A stretch of 64,000 nt of DNA, taken from the NCBI GenBank assembly GCA_032622095.1, contig CP136062.1:162684875-162748874 (forward strand), read 5' to 3'. This DNA comes from Siphonodentalium dalli (taxonomy: Eukaryota; Mollusca; Scaphopoda; Gadilida; Siphonodentaliidae). The position numbers and the translations under genes are program-made. A model generated the notes under the pieces. It had not been told where the DNA came from. It worked only from the letters and a program-made list of their open reading frames with translations, and made no database searches. Position 1 is the stretch's first letter. Each line of letters starts with the position of its first letter. This document shows positions 32,820-45,081 of the stretch, piece by piece.

Positions 32820-33712
32820 AAAGATCGCCTCCGACCACATGTCCCCCTGAAAAACTGGCTTTTTATTTAGGATAGCTTTTTTTAACTCTCAAAATTCATC
32901 AAGCCGTGACCAATTTCAAACTTGCTTTCAGTTTGTCTTCTGAAATTTGAACCACGTACCAAATATGAATATATGCAGTTGAATTGAAAAAAGTTAATTA
33001 TCATCCAGAAACCAAAATAATCAGCACATTTTAAGTCGACAAGGACCATAACTCAAAACTGAGTGGACCAAACCTAAATTTGAACTTGACATGTATCTTA
33101 ATGTGGTTAATCCACATACCAAATTTAAAAACAATCAGATTACAAAAACTACTGTCATCATCCGGAAACCAAAATAATCTGCAAATTCTAAGTCGACAAG
33201 GACTATAACCCCTTCAAAAATGAGAGGACCGAGCCCATATTCGAATCTGACCTGTATTTGGAGCTGATAACATCACATACTAAATTTGGTTTAAATCTGA
33301 TCATCCAAACTAAAGTTACAATCCGGAAACCTCAAAACGAAATAATTGTCGAAGAGGGGCCATAACTCCAGCAAATATGGGCGAACCGAACCCATATTCG
33401 AACTTGAGCTGTGTTTTAAGCTGATAAACTCACATAAAAATTTGGTTACGATCCAATAGCCCAAAATAAAGTTCTCATCCGGAAACTTTAATAATGGACG
33501 GATGGAATGATAGACATATTCTAAGTCGAAAAGGGGCCATAACTCCAGCAAAAATGGTCTGACCAAACCCATATTAGAACTTGACCTGTGTTTTGAGCTC
33601 ACATACCAAATCTGGTTTCGACTCGATAGCCCAGAATAAAGTAATAGTAAAAGTTTAATAGTCCTCCAAAAAAATTATTTTATAGGATTTTTTTTTTTCG
33701 GAGGACAATAAA
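32820..33712 (+). repeat. 'ATAACTCCAGC' dispersed repeat, long form
   Basis: Opens AAAGATCGCCTCCGACC and ATGTCCCCCTG; about five units of roughly 150 bp with GGCCATAACTCCAGC and CCATATTCGAACTTGA; closes TCGGAGGACAATAAATG. Frames in it are incidental. Confidence 0.75.
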
Positions 33713-33804
33713 TGTCTGCTGAAATCACAGATGGTGTGAGGTTATATTTGTATCATATAATAAAACACCCGTTGACCGTCTGGGAATGGAATAGCAAGAA
33801 TTAT

Positions 33805-34176
33805 TGTAGTGTTTTTGGGTATCAATTAATTAACGTGGATGACAAACAAAACACCGAAAAGCCCGTGATCGGAAGATATACAAATGAGGTCACATTTGAC
33901 CCCATCAACAATCGCAGGAGAGACAATCACGAAGTCAAACGAACACGGCTCGGCCAATTCCGGAACTGCACGGCGATGCTCCCTCGATGACGAACTTCCA
34001 TCACTCAACCCACAATCTTCAAACCAACAACATGTCTTACAAATATCGTCTATTCTATTGCATGTTATTCTTCACGTAAATGTTCCTGTTATATTATAAA
34101 GGTTAGTTAAACTTGTATGTTCGTATTTAATTAATAATGTAGTAATGTATAAGAAAAAACACATAAAAATACGACA
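33805..34176 (+). repeat. left LTR
   Basis: About 97% identical by eye to the right copy: roughly nine substitutions and one 3-bp length difference. TATAAA at 34095-34100 is a likely promoter box. A 71-codon open frame (33884-34099) is present in both LTRs; it matches no family I know and is not called as a gene. Confidence 0.75.
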
Positions 34177-35292
34177 ATGGTGTTGTTAGCTAAAAACGAA
34201 CACGTGCGAGCGGAAAGACGAAAATGGCGGCAGATATTTTTAAGTGGACCCCCACGTGTGTTCAGTCAAAAAATCGCCGCTGGCGATTCCAAATAATTCC
34301 ACATCATGGAATTGATCGTACACGCAAGGCTACGACAAATTGTTCGAATTGTGTGTAAACTTTATGTATTTTTGACTCTTTGATTAAAAATTCACATTTT
34401 TTGCTTTATATCAATATAATTTTTCCATTTGTATGCCCAATTATTAAATGTTATTTTTGCCATAAATATATCCCTATTGCCATAATAATTGCTTATTAAA
34501 TTACCTTTTGATTAAAATTATATAATTTTTGCCATTTTTTTATTTTCACCTGTTCACATATTCTTTCATAAATATTTCGTTTTTGATTGAAATTTCTCCA
34601 GTTTTTGTCCTATATTGCATTAATTAAATCTTTTGTTATAAATAAATATTTTTCTTGTCAATTTTTGTTGAAATATCCATATATTTGATAATTTGTCCAC
34701 TTTTTTTAATTAACTTGCATTAATTTCCATATAATTGATTAATTTTTGCTCTCCAATTGTTTAATATATTATTTTTTGTCATTTCCATTGCCAAATGCCC
34801 ATTTATGTAATGACATGGATGCGCTAGTGTCCACTTTTTGAAATATAAATTCCATTTATTGGAGTTTTTTTTGTCCAGCAAGTGTACTTGGCTTTTTACT
34901 ATCAAATGAAAGAGGGTGTAGGTGTGAATTCTGAAAAATAAAACATCAATACCAGAATGAATTATCAGCCACCACATTATAATCAGACTCATTGTCTGAA
35001 TTACATGGAATGTAATCAAAAGGAGAACAACAGTTCTTCATTAACACCGAAAGTTCAAATGCAAACAGTTTTTGCTCAGAACAATCCATATCATAATTCA
35101 CAAGAACAGTCCCCATATTATCATGACATTAGACCATAAGGTTTGAATTGCCAAACCTCAAACTGGTGTCTTCAGCAACCTATTCAAGGCCAAAATGTCA
35201 CAAGTCAATACTTAGTAGATGCAACAGTAGCATCAAGCTCACCAAAAGTCACCCAGTGTTTTCAACAAAATGTTCAAATTCAACAAGGGATT

Positions 35293-35830
35293 CAACCAAA
35301 TATTCTACCCCAAATAACACCTCAACCGGGTGTTCAATTTCAACCAAATAATCAACCCCAAATAACACCTCAACCGGGTGTTCAATTTCAACCAAATATT
35401 CTACCCCAAATAACACCTCAACCGGGTGTTCAATTTCAACCAAATATTCTACCCCAAATAACACCTCAACCGGGTGTTCAATTTCAACCAAATATTCTAC
35501 CCCAAATAACACCTCAACCGGGTGTTCAATTTCAACCAAATATTCTACCCCAAATAACACCTCAACCGGGTGTTCAATTTCAACCAAATAATCAACCCCA
35601 AATAACACCTCAACCGGGTGTTCAATTTCAACCAAATAATCAACCCCACATAACACATCAACCGGGTGTTCAATTTCAACCAAATAATCAACCCCAAATA
35701 ACACCCCATCTGGGTGTTAAATTTCAAAGTAATGCTCAACTGCAAATAACACCACAATCGGGTGGTCAATTTCAGAATAATGCTCAACCACAGATAACAC
35801 CCCAACCAGGTGTTCAATTTCAACAAAATG
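35293..35830 (+). repeat. 48-bp in-frame coding repeat
   Basis: About eleven tandem 48-bp units encode the 16-residue Q/P repeat. The first seven are almost identical and the later ones diverge. The unit length is a multiple of three, so the frame survives copy-number change. Confidence 0.85.
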
Positions 35831-37844
35831 TTCAACAACAAACACCACAACCAGTTGTTCCATATCAAACTCAACCTGTTCCTAATCAGGTTCAACCTCA
35901 ACCGGTTCCAAAACAAGGTCAACCTCAACCAGTGACTCAACCACAAGTGAACACTCAAACAGGTGTTCAAAATCATCAATTCATACTTCAAATAGGTATG
36001 CAGTTTCAGGCTATGTCACAACCACCATACCAACCACAGTACCAACCTCAACCACAGAACCAACCTCAACCAGGTACTCAATATATGTCCCAGCTACATA
36101 TTCAACCTCAAATAGTACCTTAACCTCAAACTATTTTCCAACAAGGTACTCAAACAACTCAACCTCAAATAGTACCTCAACCAAGTGGTCAATCTCAAAA
36201 TATGTTCCAACAAGGTACTCAAACTCAACTGGATCAACATAATGGGCAACCCCAGTTGATAAATCAAACAGGCGCCCACAATGAATACATACCTCAACCA
36301 GGTATGCAGGTTAAACCAATTTGTCAAACAATTGGGTAATTGCAAACAATACCTCAGCATGGTATTAAACCCCAAATGATACATCCGCATGCAGCTGTGC
36401 AACCCGAAGCTAAAATAGTACCTCATCAGGGTGTTCAAACTCAAATGATGCCTCAGCAAGGTGTTCCACTAATACAGCAACCTCTGACTCTACAACAAGA
36501 TCTAAAGATACCCCCTGTAATGCATCAATCTCAAAATTCTCAAACTCAAGTTGGTCAACCTCAAGTTATCCAACAACAAATGTGTTCTTCGAAGGTACAC
36601 AATCAATTAATTATACCAGAGGTACATCATACAGTTGAGACTCAAAAAGCACCTCTCAAATTTGAAATCCAAAAATCACAGAATGTGATACCAGAAGTTG
36701 ATCCACATGTTCATAACCATTCAAGTTGTACGAAAAATGAACAACTACCCCAAAATATACCCCAACATCTATTTTATGATGGTATAGAAGACTGACTGAA
36801 ATACAGACTAAGATTTTCAAATTTCGTTATCGATGCCAACTTCAGTGAAAATGAGCGAATAAACGCTCTTCATCACTGTTTGTCTGAACATGATTTCAAG
36901 ATTTTTAATACATTTGCCATTAACAACCCTGGCATATCAACAACGTATATTCTGTATGAAATGGAACAAATAATGCCAAAATCTGAGAATACTCAGATGG
37001 CATTTGATGATGAAGAAAATTACTGTGGTAGTAATTCTACTGATACTTGTCTAAATGAGACAAAATCTGCAAGCATAGGAAATAATCAATACCAACCACA
37101 TATGGTTGAAGCACTAGTAAACAATGATTTTGAAAATCTCATTCCTGGAATACCAACTCTGGACTCAAAAAGTAAGGAATTACCAACTGAAAATCCTCCA
37201 TGGCACATGAACCTGGGATATCAACAAGAGTTGTCGGATATTTCCTACCCTGAGTCAAAAGTCGACCCCCATAAATTATCAGATTACTCAGAATTTCCAT
37301 CCGTTTTTGAAGACCCAGATTCACATGGTGAGTTATCTGACAAAACATCTCCAAGTAAGGAGATGCAAACGTTTATATCGAACCCTGATTTTTTCGATAA
37401 TAAGGTTGACAAGATATCTGACTTATACCATGAAATAATCATGAACGACAGCATGAATAATATCCCACATATGAACGACTACATACAATCAAATGACGCA
37501 GATAATTCGTGTGGGATAGCCTCATCTGAATCAAACACCACATAATTCAGCCACTCGACAAATAATGTCAATGAAAAGTGGGAATGGTTAGATATTTCAA
37601 TAGAGATTTCAGAAACTATTCCCAGTGAAGACATTCATGAAATTGAAGTTATTCATCCAATAGAAGGTGGTATACTCAATGGCACAAGGGAAGCACAAAA
37701 CATGATTGAAATAACAAGCCATGATAGCAAGACTATCGCAAACTATGACACGATGTTCATATATCAATACCAAGGCACCAATCAGAAGCTCAACATTTTC
37801 CCAATAGCTTCCCAAATGATAAACTTCGCAAGATACGAAGTTAA

Positions 37845-38236
37845 CCCTTTACCCAACAAACCGGCCAAAACCGGCCAAATAAAGCTTCAACAGCCTAAAA
37901 TATCTTGGGTCTGTCTCAATAAAACATACAAATATGGATATCATTGGAACCGGCTCAATGAACACATTGTGATGGTTATAGTTATGCCCTGTGCCAATGC
38001 ATTATCTTATATAAGCGAGTCGACCATAGGTCGCCTCGCATATATAAGAGAATGCATTGGCCTAAAAAGAAATCTTTTTTAAACACTTTTTACCATTTTT
38101 TCTTACATTCTTTAACAATTTTATAATTTTTAATGTGTTAAGCCAATGCATTCTCTTATATATGCGAGGCGACCTATGGTCGACTCGCATATATAAGAGA
38201 ATGCATTGGCACAGGGCCGTTCTATTGGGTAAAGGG
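37845..38236 (-). mobile_element. TTAA MITE, family B (copy 4), inside the LTR element
   Basis: TTAA duplications lie at 37841-37844 and 38237-38240. The outer end reads CCCTTTACCCAACA with its inverted match ATTGGGTAAAGGG. It is inverted relative to the other family B copies. It holds two opposed 69-bp hairpins (37993-38061 and 38142-38210). It inserted after the LTR element was in place. Confidence 0.9.
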
Positions 38237-39076
38237 TTAAGACTGTTTGAATGGAACAATCATCCAAGTTGCCAACCACCATGCAAATACATCCAAATGT
38301 GATGAATGGCTGTTCACTTTAAATTGGAAGAAAAAGCATAATTGGTCAATATAACAATTCGGACTGCACCTAAACTAAATGAAATCATTCACATTGTGAA
38401 TGTTAATTGTTATATGAATGGTTACTGGGTCATTTCCGAAATTAATCCTAATATATGGTAACATCAAGGAGATGAAATCATTTCATATCGGTGCAATTCT
38501 CAACTGAATCCAACTAAACATCGCACATGATATCATATGTACTATATTTTTCAGTTTGAAATTAAATGGAAAAGTCTAAACCATGAAAGATTCTAACATT
38601 GAATAAAAAGATGTAAATAGGCTACCCATAGGTAGTCCACATACCCGTGTTAAAAATAGACTGCATTATGTAGTCCACATGACAGAAAATACATCTTTTT
38701 TCACATTATTCAATATACAATCTTATTTAATAAAAGGTTTAATATTTTATTGGCTAGGCCAATTGCAATAGGCTCATATTAGTGAGCCCCTCAAATTCAA
38801 TTGTTCGTACATATATAGGGCATAAATTTCAAAAATAAAGCGTTATGATTCATTTGGCTAAAAGATTGGCTTTCTTACTTCTAAATTTAGTAGTCATTGT
38901 GAGTTTTTGCTAGATCATAGAAACGCTCACTTTTTGGGTGTGGTTTAGCAACACCTTAATCCTAATTTTGCGTGACTAGGGTTTTTGAGCTCTTATAGTT
39001 CAGACTCCTCACCCGTTCTTGGCTCAAAATTTATGGATCTTCGGATCATATCTTTTCAAAATAAAACAGGGTGTAG

Positions 39077-39451
39077 TGTAGTGTTTTTGTTGGGTATCAA
39101 TTAATTAACGTGGATGACAAACAAAACACCGAAAAGCCCGTGATCGGAAGATATACAAATGAGGTCACATTTGACCCCATCAACAATCGCAGGAGAGGCA
39201 ATCACGAAGTCAAACGAACACGGCTCGGCCAATTCCGGAACTGCACGGCGATGCTCTCTCGATGACGAACTTCCATCACTCGATCCACAATCTTCAAACC
39301 AACAACATGTCTTACAAATATCGTCTATTCTATTGCCTGTTATTCTTCATGTAAATGTTCCTGTTATATTATAAAGGTTAGTTAAACTTGTATGTTCGTA
39401 TTTAATTAATAATGTAGTAATGTATAAGAAACCCCACATAAAAATACGACA
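39077..39451 (+). repeat. right LTR
   Basis: Direct copy of 33805-34176, with TATAAA at 39370-39375. It follows a purine-rich run and ends CGACA before the TTAT target duplication. The small divergence between the LTRs argues for a fairly young insertion. Confidence 0.75.
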
Positions 39452-39455
39452 TTAT

Positions 39456-40889
39456 TTTCCCGAGGCGGTGTCTTTTGAACAGCTAGCAGGACTATTGAGC
39501 GAGACCACAGAAAATAGTTCGCTTGCTTTGCAATGGTTAAAACTACTCTCTGACATGTGATCTTGTTTCTTCCAATCAAAAGACAGTATGACCCTCTGTG
39601 AACTCAATGTATATAACAATATTGGAATAAAGACTGCTTTGTAGATGCAAAGTTATATATGTAGTAATTAATAGTAATTTGTTAGTTTTGTGTTCAGGCC
39701 TGTAATTTTCGAGAGTTGAGGGGTGCTGGACATGCACCCACTGTATATCCCAAAAGCTGCTTTTGGTGTCATTTTATCGGGCATAATCTGGATAACAATT
39801 AACATATCCAAAATCCGCCTTAGGGAAAATTCTCTATTCAAGATGAAGTCCAATATGGATGTTGTTATCAGAAATCTGCGGTAGTTGAACCAACTAATGC
39901 CAAATTCATACAAAATTTAAATATTGACAAACAATGCTTAGCTGTAAACAATATTTGTAGAATGTGTGGCCCAAAAAGGCCGCCAAAATGGACAACCCAA
40001 ATGAAGTTTACATTTTGTGCAAAATTTAATAGCTAGTCCTATAATATATAGTGATTAAACGCTCAAATTATTCGAGCAATAATCATTGCAGAGTATAAGA
40101 GAAACTTTAAATCAGAGATGTAAGAACTCTTTTGGGCACCCAGAAATGGAAAAATAATGCTGTTTATATGAACTTTTTATCTTGAATCGTGTTATTATAG
40201 CATCGCAGGCACGTGTGTTTGTTTATACATTCGGCGCAGGTGAATGACACCACATATATTTTTTCTACATCCATCAGTGATTTTACAAAGATCCCGGGTA
40301 TGGATTTTGGAAAAATTGTCAAGTGACATCCGGTTAGCTACTGTGTGCAAATCACGGAACCAGGAATGGACCATCGCGATGAAAATGAAATTAGCTACTT
40401 CACAACTTACAAAGAATTCCCATGTGATTTAGGCCTATTAGTTTAATTTAGATCAATTCCATTGGTTAGCTTAATGATAACCAGCGACGACGTCATGATA
40501 AGGTTTCTGACGTCATTTACGTTATTTTGGATTTGTGGGTCAGAATCCAGACAAGATTGTACAATCCACGACAAGTCTTGTCATGTCGTCTTGTTCGGGA
40601 CCACAGCCTGATGTTACATTATTCTGAGTGTCATATCGCCGATAAAAGGAAAATTTGAGGGACAACATGTGTGGTTACAGTCATTGGGTATGCCAATGGA
40701 ATGCCCCGAGAGAGCAGATTGGCATTCCGGTCGGGTCATTGGTACAAGGTACCCCTTCTGGGACGAATTGTGTGCCCCTCCGATTGCGCCTAGTTATTGC
40801 AACTAGTGGGCAGATCCCTATTATCTAGCATTGAACACCCAATGCTAGTTGAGATCTCACAACGAGGGGAAAGAGCTTCCGGTAATCTG
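39456..40889. other. no gene recognised
   Basis: Right flank of the LTR element. No open frame above chance and no repeat recognised. Confidence 0.5.
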
Positions 40890-41235
40890 TTCCTGAACAC
40901 GTGACCGTGCTTTGTTATCACTAAGCCCCATTGGCTGTTTTCCCCATCACATTTTCATAAAAAACATAATTACACCAAATCACGGAAACGACGATCGACT
41001 TTAGAAAGTTTACGGGACGAACATCGTGCTAGAAGTGAATCTAATTCCCGAACACGCGACTGCGCATCGTTATCACTAAGCACATTAGCTGTTGTCCTGT
41101 CACGTGTTCATAAACAGCAATAATTACACCCAATCACGGAAACTCACCGCTTCCCACACTATCTAATTATATTAACCCGTATCGCCAAGATAAATGTTTT
41201 TCTCTATACTATGAAACTTGAAACGAGAAAAACTA
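40890..41235. repeat. duplicated intron segment, copy 1 (left part)
   Basis: Matches 45082-45430, including GTTATCACTAAGC and the run up to GAAACGAGAAAAACTATTAA. It contains two diverged units of about 155 bp. It continues as 43455-43744 after the inserted 2.2-kb TTAA element. Confidence 0.9.
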
Positions 41236-41239
41236 TTAA

Positions 41240-43450
41240 CCCTTATTCCAACGTATCGTCTTTTGACGTCTTTTGTTGTAGCGTCCGTATCGTCTTTTGA
41301 CGTCTTTTGTTGTAGCGTCCGTATCGTCTTTTGACGTCTTTAATTTTTGCATTTTCAACACTCGGATTTGAGACTCGAATAAAGAGTAATAATGACGATT
41401 TACATTGATTGTGTTTTGTTCTGCTGATGGTTAAGATCATGAAGGGCACATAATAAATCCTTTCTTCCTTTGCTAGGCTTTAGATTTGCAAAATGTTTAC
41501 TTAGAATGCTGTTTTGGTCGACAAAATGAAAACAAACGAAATAGAAACACGTGGTTTCGACGAAAACGAAAGTTGTTGTCAGAGACGCTTCCTTGTTGAT
41601 TGCGTTATGCGTGGCCGCGAGGGTAATCTATGTAAAATATGACAACTTGATATTTATATTGGATTATGTATTATTTCTTAAGTGGTGATTTTATATTTCC
41701 AAATAGTGCAATATGAACATTTTCCCCAGCCGTAATTAAATCGGCCACAGATAAGCAAAATCTCAGCGTGACAGTTGCGGAACTGGCCATTGGGATGTTT
41801 TTCCTGTCGAGTTCCATTATGATTGTCACTTCATCCGTGAACGTGAAAACAGATTTTTATAATAATATATTTTTTTAATGGACTAACATCATAACGAAGG
41901 CACGTATTTCCAACTTGCCTAAATATTAAATGTTGACATAGAGTATGTTCTCAGTCTCGTATTGGCTGACAAAATGAAAACAAACGAAACAGAAACACGT
42001 GGTTCACTGGTAGCGAATTTTCGACGAAGACTAAATTTGATCAATATTTAATGTAGGTGAACTTCTCCACAAACCAAATGTTGTGAAACATATTCATTAA
42101 GACTTAAGTGTCACAATTGTTGTTTAATTTGAGAACTCGAACATTGCAATTCCAAATTGATGACTCAAAGTGGATCTTTCTGCATTTATTGCACAAATTT
42201 ACTCTGCGAAATCATGTTATGTCGGAGCATCGGAATATTATTTCCGGTTGTAATGTAACTACGGACGCGGCCGTTGTTGTGCTATCGGCGGGATTCTAAA
42301 CACATAATTAAAACTTTTTTATATATATTATCTACAAATTTAGTATAATAAATTGATGAGATATTACTTTTATATATCCATCTGTTCAAGATTTCAAATA
42401 TACCGCGCAAAAGACCATGGACCCTGATCGATCGAGAAAGAAATCAATAAAAAAAAATATCTCCTGGTTTGACATCAAGTCAGCCCAATGCGGGTGCTTC
42501 TAAATAAAGGCGAGTTTACAGTTGACATGCAGATATCTCAAATTCATCTTGGGAAGCTTCTTTGCGTGTATGCATATATAATTACCGACTATAAAGTAAT
42601 AATGTACTTATATCAACGCAATGTCGATAAAACAAAGAATATCCCAAGCGACACATTCGAGCACCTGCTACGTCTTACTAAGTTAGCCCACAGCCATTTC
42701 GAACAATTCGCTCTGGTTTTCTGTCATCTAATTAGCATCAATGGGGAAACTCCACCCCTAAACTTGAGCCAATGAAATCAGTTCAAACTTCTAATCATTG
42801 ATGTCATTGGTTGTCAATGAAAACATTCTTAGAATCAACAAAAAGTGACATTTGAACATGTGGTTTTTGCACGAAAATTTACAAACTTTCACAAAGCAAC
42901 GTGACGTAATTGCTAATAATTTGCGCTTTTATCGGAAGTCTTTTTACGACTTTGTCAAATCATGGTTTATATGATTAATGTACATCATATATAAAGACAT
43001 TTGGTTTAATTATTTTATTTATAATACGCTTTTTTGTTTTCAAAAATCATGAATTATTTTTTTTTCAATCAGGACACGAATCCGTGGGTAAACAAACTTA
43101 AAGGACACACTCGCATAGGCATACCGTAAATTTGCATAAAATGTCATTTTTGACTCGCATTTGTGACAAAATGAAGATAAACGGTTGTTTATATGCACAT
43201 ATTTAGTTCGTCTATTGGTTTATGTTTCCATTATCGTATTCACAGATGACACTTAACTTAAGTCTTAAGTGAAAGCATGCTTGTTGTTGCATATCGGATG
43301 ATACACATGGCACATTTACCTGTGGCCAGTGTGGGGAAACACCCAATGATGTTATAACGTCAAATTCCTGTTGGCTAACGTAATTACCTTCATACCTGTT
43401 GACGTTGGCTATATGACGTGGTTTAACTACATGTGCTGTTGGGAAAAGGG
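41240..43450. mobile_element. 2.2-kb TTAA element, non-autonomous
   Basis: Ends CCCTTATTCCAACG and, inverted, CCCTTTTCCCAACAG, with TTAA at 41236-41239 and 43451-43454. The duplicated copy of this intron at 45431 has an unoccupied single TTAA at the matching place, which defines both ends directly. The interior has a 34-bp tandem repeat (41250-41341) and two diverged copies of a segment with ATGAAAACAAACGAAA (41526 and 41972). The longest frame (42488-42775, 95 codons) looks like nothing I know. No transposase DDD/DDE signature is visible. Confidence 0.8.
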
Positions 43451-43511
43451 TTAAGAAATCTATTCATATCATATACATGAAATATGTCTTTAACACTTTG
43501 GTGTCACTTAC

Positions 43512-43625
43512 TAGTTGAGCATGTAGCATCAGTGAAGCCGGTAGCACAAGCACATGTGTAAGCATTAACCGCATCAGTACAAGTTCCTCCGTTCAGGCAA
43601 GGAGATGCTGCACAATCATCAATGT
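43512..43625 (-). CDS. EGF-like domain exon, copy 1 of a duplicated pair
   Basis: Complete cbEGF-like domain (38 codons, phase 1-1) with acceptor CCTTTTCAG and donor A|GTAAGTG. It opens DIDDC and reads CLNGGTC (O-fucose consensus) and [12 protein letters not shown] (hydroxylation consensus). It differs from its duplicate at 45487-45600 at four bases, and all four change an amino acid: S/T after the first cysteine, A/G before the tyrosine, A/V, and F/Y before C6. Cysteines and splice sites are intact in both. A 2.2-kb TTAA-flanked element sits 60 bases past this exon's donor and is absent from the other copy. Confidence 0.9.
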
Positions 43626-43763
43626 CTGAAAAGGTAAACAAAAGAGCTGTTTTTCAGAAATCGTTGTCTTGAAAGGAGGTTTGGTTCAGCAAATTATAGT
43701 TATTAATTCTGATGTTTGTCTCATATTTTCCCCAGTTCCAGGGATCATCTACATGTCAATAGC

Positions 43764-44960
43764 CATGACAAATTTCATAATGATCCGACGAAAGGTACGA
43801 CTTGAAGCCCGTGTCAAAGGATTTAGTCATACAAAGAGTAAAATCCAAGATGGCTGCCAGCGGACATGTTTTATGACCGAATGACCACACAATGACTCGT
43901 TCCCATCTACAGGTCAATATCAAAAGCCATTACGAATTTCATGATGATCCGACCAAAGGTACGACCTGTAGGCCCATCCAAAGGATTTAGTCATCAAAGA
44001 GTAAAATACAATATGTCTGCCGGTGGCCATGTTTTATGACCCAATGACCCCAAAATGACTAGTTCCCATCTACATATCAATAATAACATTCCCGAAAAAT
44101 TTCATGATAATCAGATGAACACTGTGGCCTGCAGCCCATGCTAAATGATTGAATTTTTAAATCCAAGATGGCCGCTTGTGGCCATATTGTTTTGCCGAAT
44201 AACCCCAAAGTGACTCGTTCTACATGTCAATGTTAACAGCCATGACAAATTTCATGATGATCCGACAAAAGATACGACCTGTAACCTTTGTTAAAGGATT
44301 TAGTCATACAAAGAGTAAAATCCAAGATGGCTGCCGGCGGTCATGTTTTATGGCCGAATGACCACGAAATGACTCGTTCCCATCTACATGTTAATATTAA
44401 CATCCGCGATAAATTTCATGATGATCAGACGTACACTCCGGCCTGTAGCCTGTGCTAATGGATTGAATTTTGAAATCCAAGATGGCTGCCGGCGGTCATG
44501 TTTTATGGCCGAATGACTACGAAATGACTCGTTCCCATCTACATGTTAATATTAACATCCACGACAAATTTCATGATGATCAGATGTACCCTCCGGCCTG
44601 TAGCCTGTGCTAATGGATTGAATTTTGAAATCCAAGATGGCAGCTGGTGGCCATGTTTTTCTGAATGGCCCCAAAATGAATCGTTCCCATCTTCATGACA
44701 TGTTCACAGCCATGACAAATTTCATAACAATCCAACCAAGGGTACGACTTGTAGCGCATGCCAAACGATATAGTCATGCAACGAGTAAAATCCAAGATGG
44801 CTGCCGGCGGCCATGTTTTATGGTCAAATGACCCAAAAATGACTCATTCCCATCTACATGTCAACATTAACATCCATGACAAATTTCATGATGATCCATC
44901 CAAAGGTACGACATGTGGCCCATGCCAAAGGATTTAGTCATGCAAAGACATTTTCGAAGT
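43764..44960 (+). repeat. 'AAGATGGC..GGCCATG' tandem array
   Basis: About seven and a half units of roughly 155 bp: CATGACAAATTTCATGATGA, GGATTTAGTCAT, AAATCCAAGATGGCTGCC, GGCCATGTTTTATG, AATGACTCGTTCCCATCTAC. It fills the gap between the two copies of the duplicated EGF exon segment. Confidence 0.85.
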
Positions 44961-45081
44961 TTGTCAAATCTTAACAAATTGATCTTTTTACATTCTTTAG
45001 CTTATATTGAACAATAATTTCTACCATAAAATTATTGTTAGAAAGTTGAGGGACGAACATCAAACTAGATGTGAATCTAAT

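Larger units (their letters stand above)
34957..38530 (+). pseudogene. stop-punctuated Gln/Pro-rich coding frame inside the LTR element
   Basis: A single frame runs from ATG 34957 (in-frame TAA just upstream) to 37840, about 960 codons, with no frameshift and five in-frame stops: TAA 35137, TAA 36121, TAA 36337, TGA 36793 and TAA 37543. Each stop is one C-to-T change from CAA or CGA. Residues about 110-240 are tandem 16-residue repeats of the type QPNxxPQITPQPGVQF. The rest of the first 600 residues is Q/P-rich, and the last 350 are mixed and acidic. A TTAA element interrupts the frame at 37841. Beyond it protein-like sequence goes on in two other frames to about 38530, with one more stop (38459). 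I recognise no domain. It looks like a captured gene that has decayed; readthrough or editing is possible but unproven. Confidence 0.6.
33805..39451 (+). mobile_element. LTR-bounded element with no visible polymerase
   Basis: Two direct repeats of about 370 bp (33805-34176 and 39077-39451) both begin TGTAGTG and end CGACA, the TG...CA form of LTRs. They are flanked by the 4-bp duplication TTAT (33801-33804 and 39452-39455). A TGGTGTTGTTAGC stretch just inside the left repeat could be a tRNA primer site. An A/G-rich run, AAAATAAAACAGGG, stands just before the right repeat as a polypurine tract would. The 4.9-kb interior shows no gag, protease, reverse transcriptase or integrase motif. It holds a glutamine-rich reading frame broken by stops (34957-38530) and a later TTAA element (37845-38236). 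It is best read as a non-autonomous LTR element that carries an unrelated coding sequence. Confidence 0.75.

Noticed and set aside
33884-34099. 71-codon frame present in both LTRs
   Set aside because: Identity is explained by LTR duplication; no family features. Kept only as a note under the LTR.
35249-35991. Minus-strand frames of about 150 codons (GVDYLVEIEHPVEV type)
   Set aside because: Antisense of the 48-bp coding repeat.
34957-37545. Alternative genetic code (TAA as Gln) for the Q-rich frame
   Set aside because: TGA also occurs in frame, the LINE and EGF exons use the standard code, and later parts show frameshifts, so decay is simpler.
42488-42775. 95-codon frame inside the 2.2-kb TTAA element as a transposase
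   Set aside because: Too short and without acidic catalytic motif or zinc-binding tail expected of piggyBac transposases.
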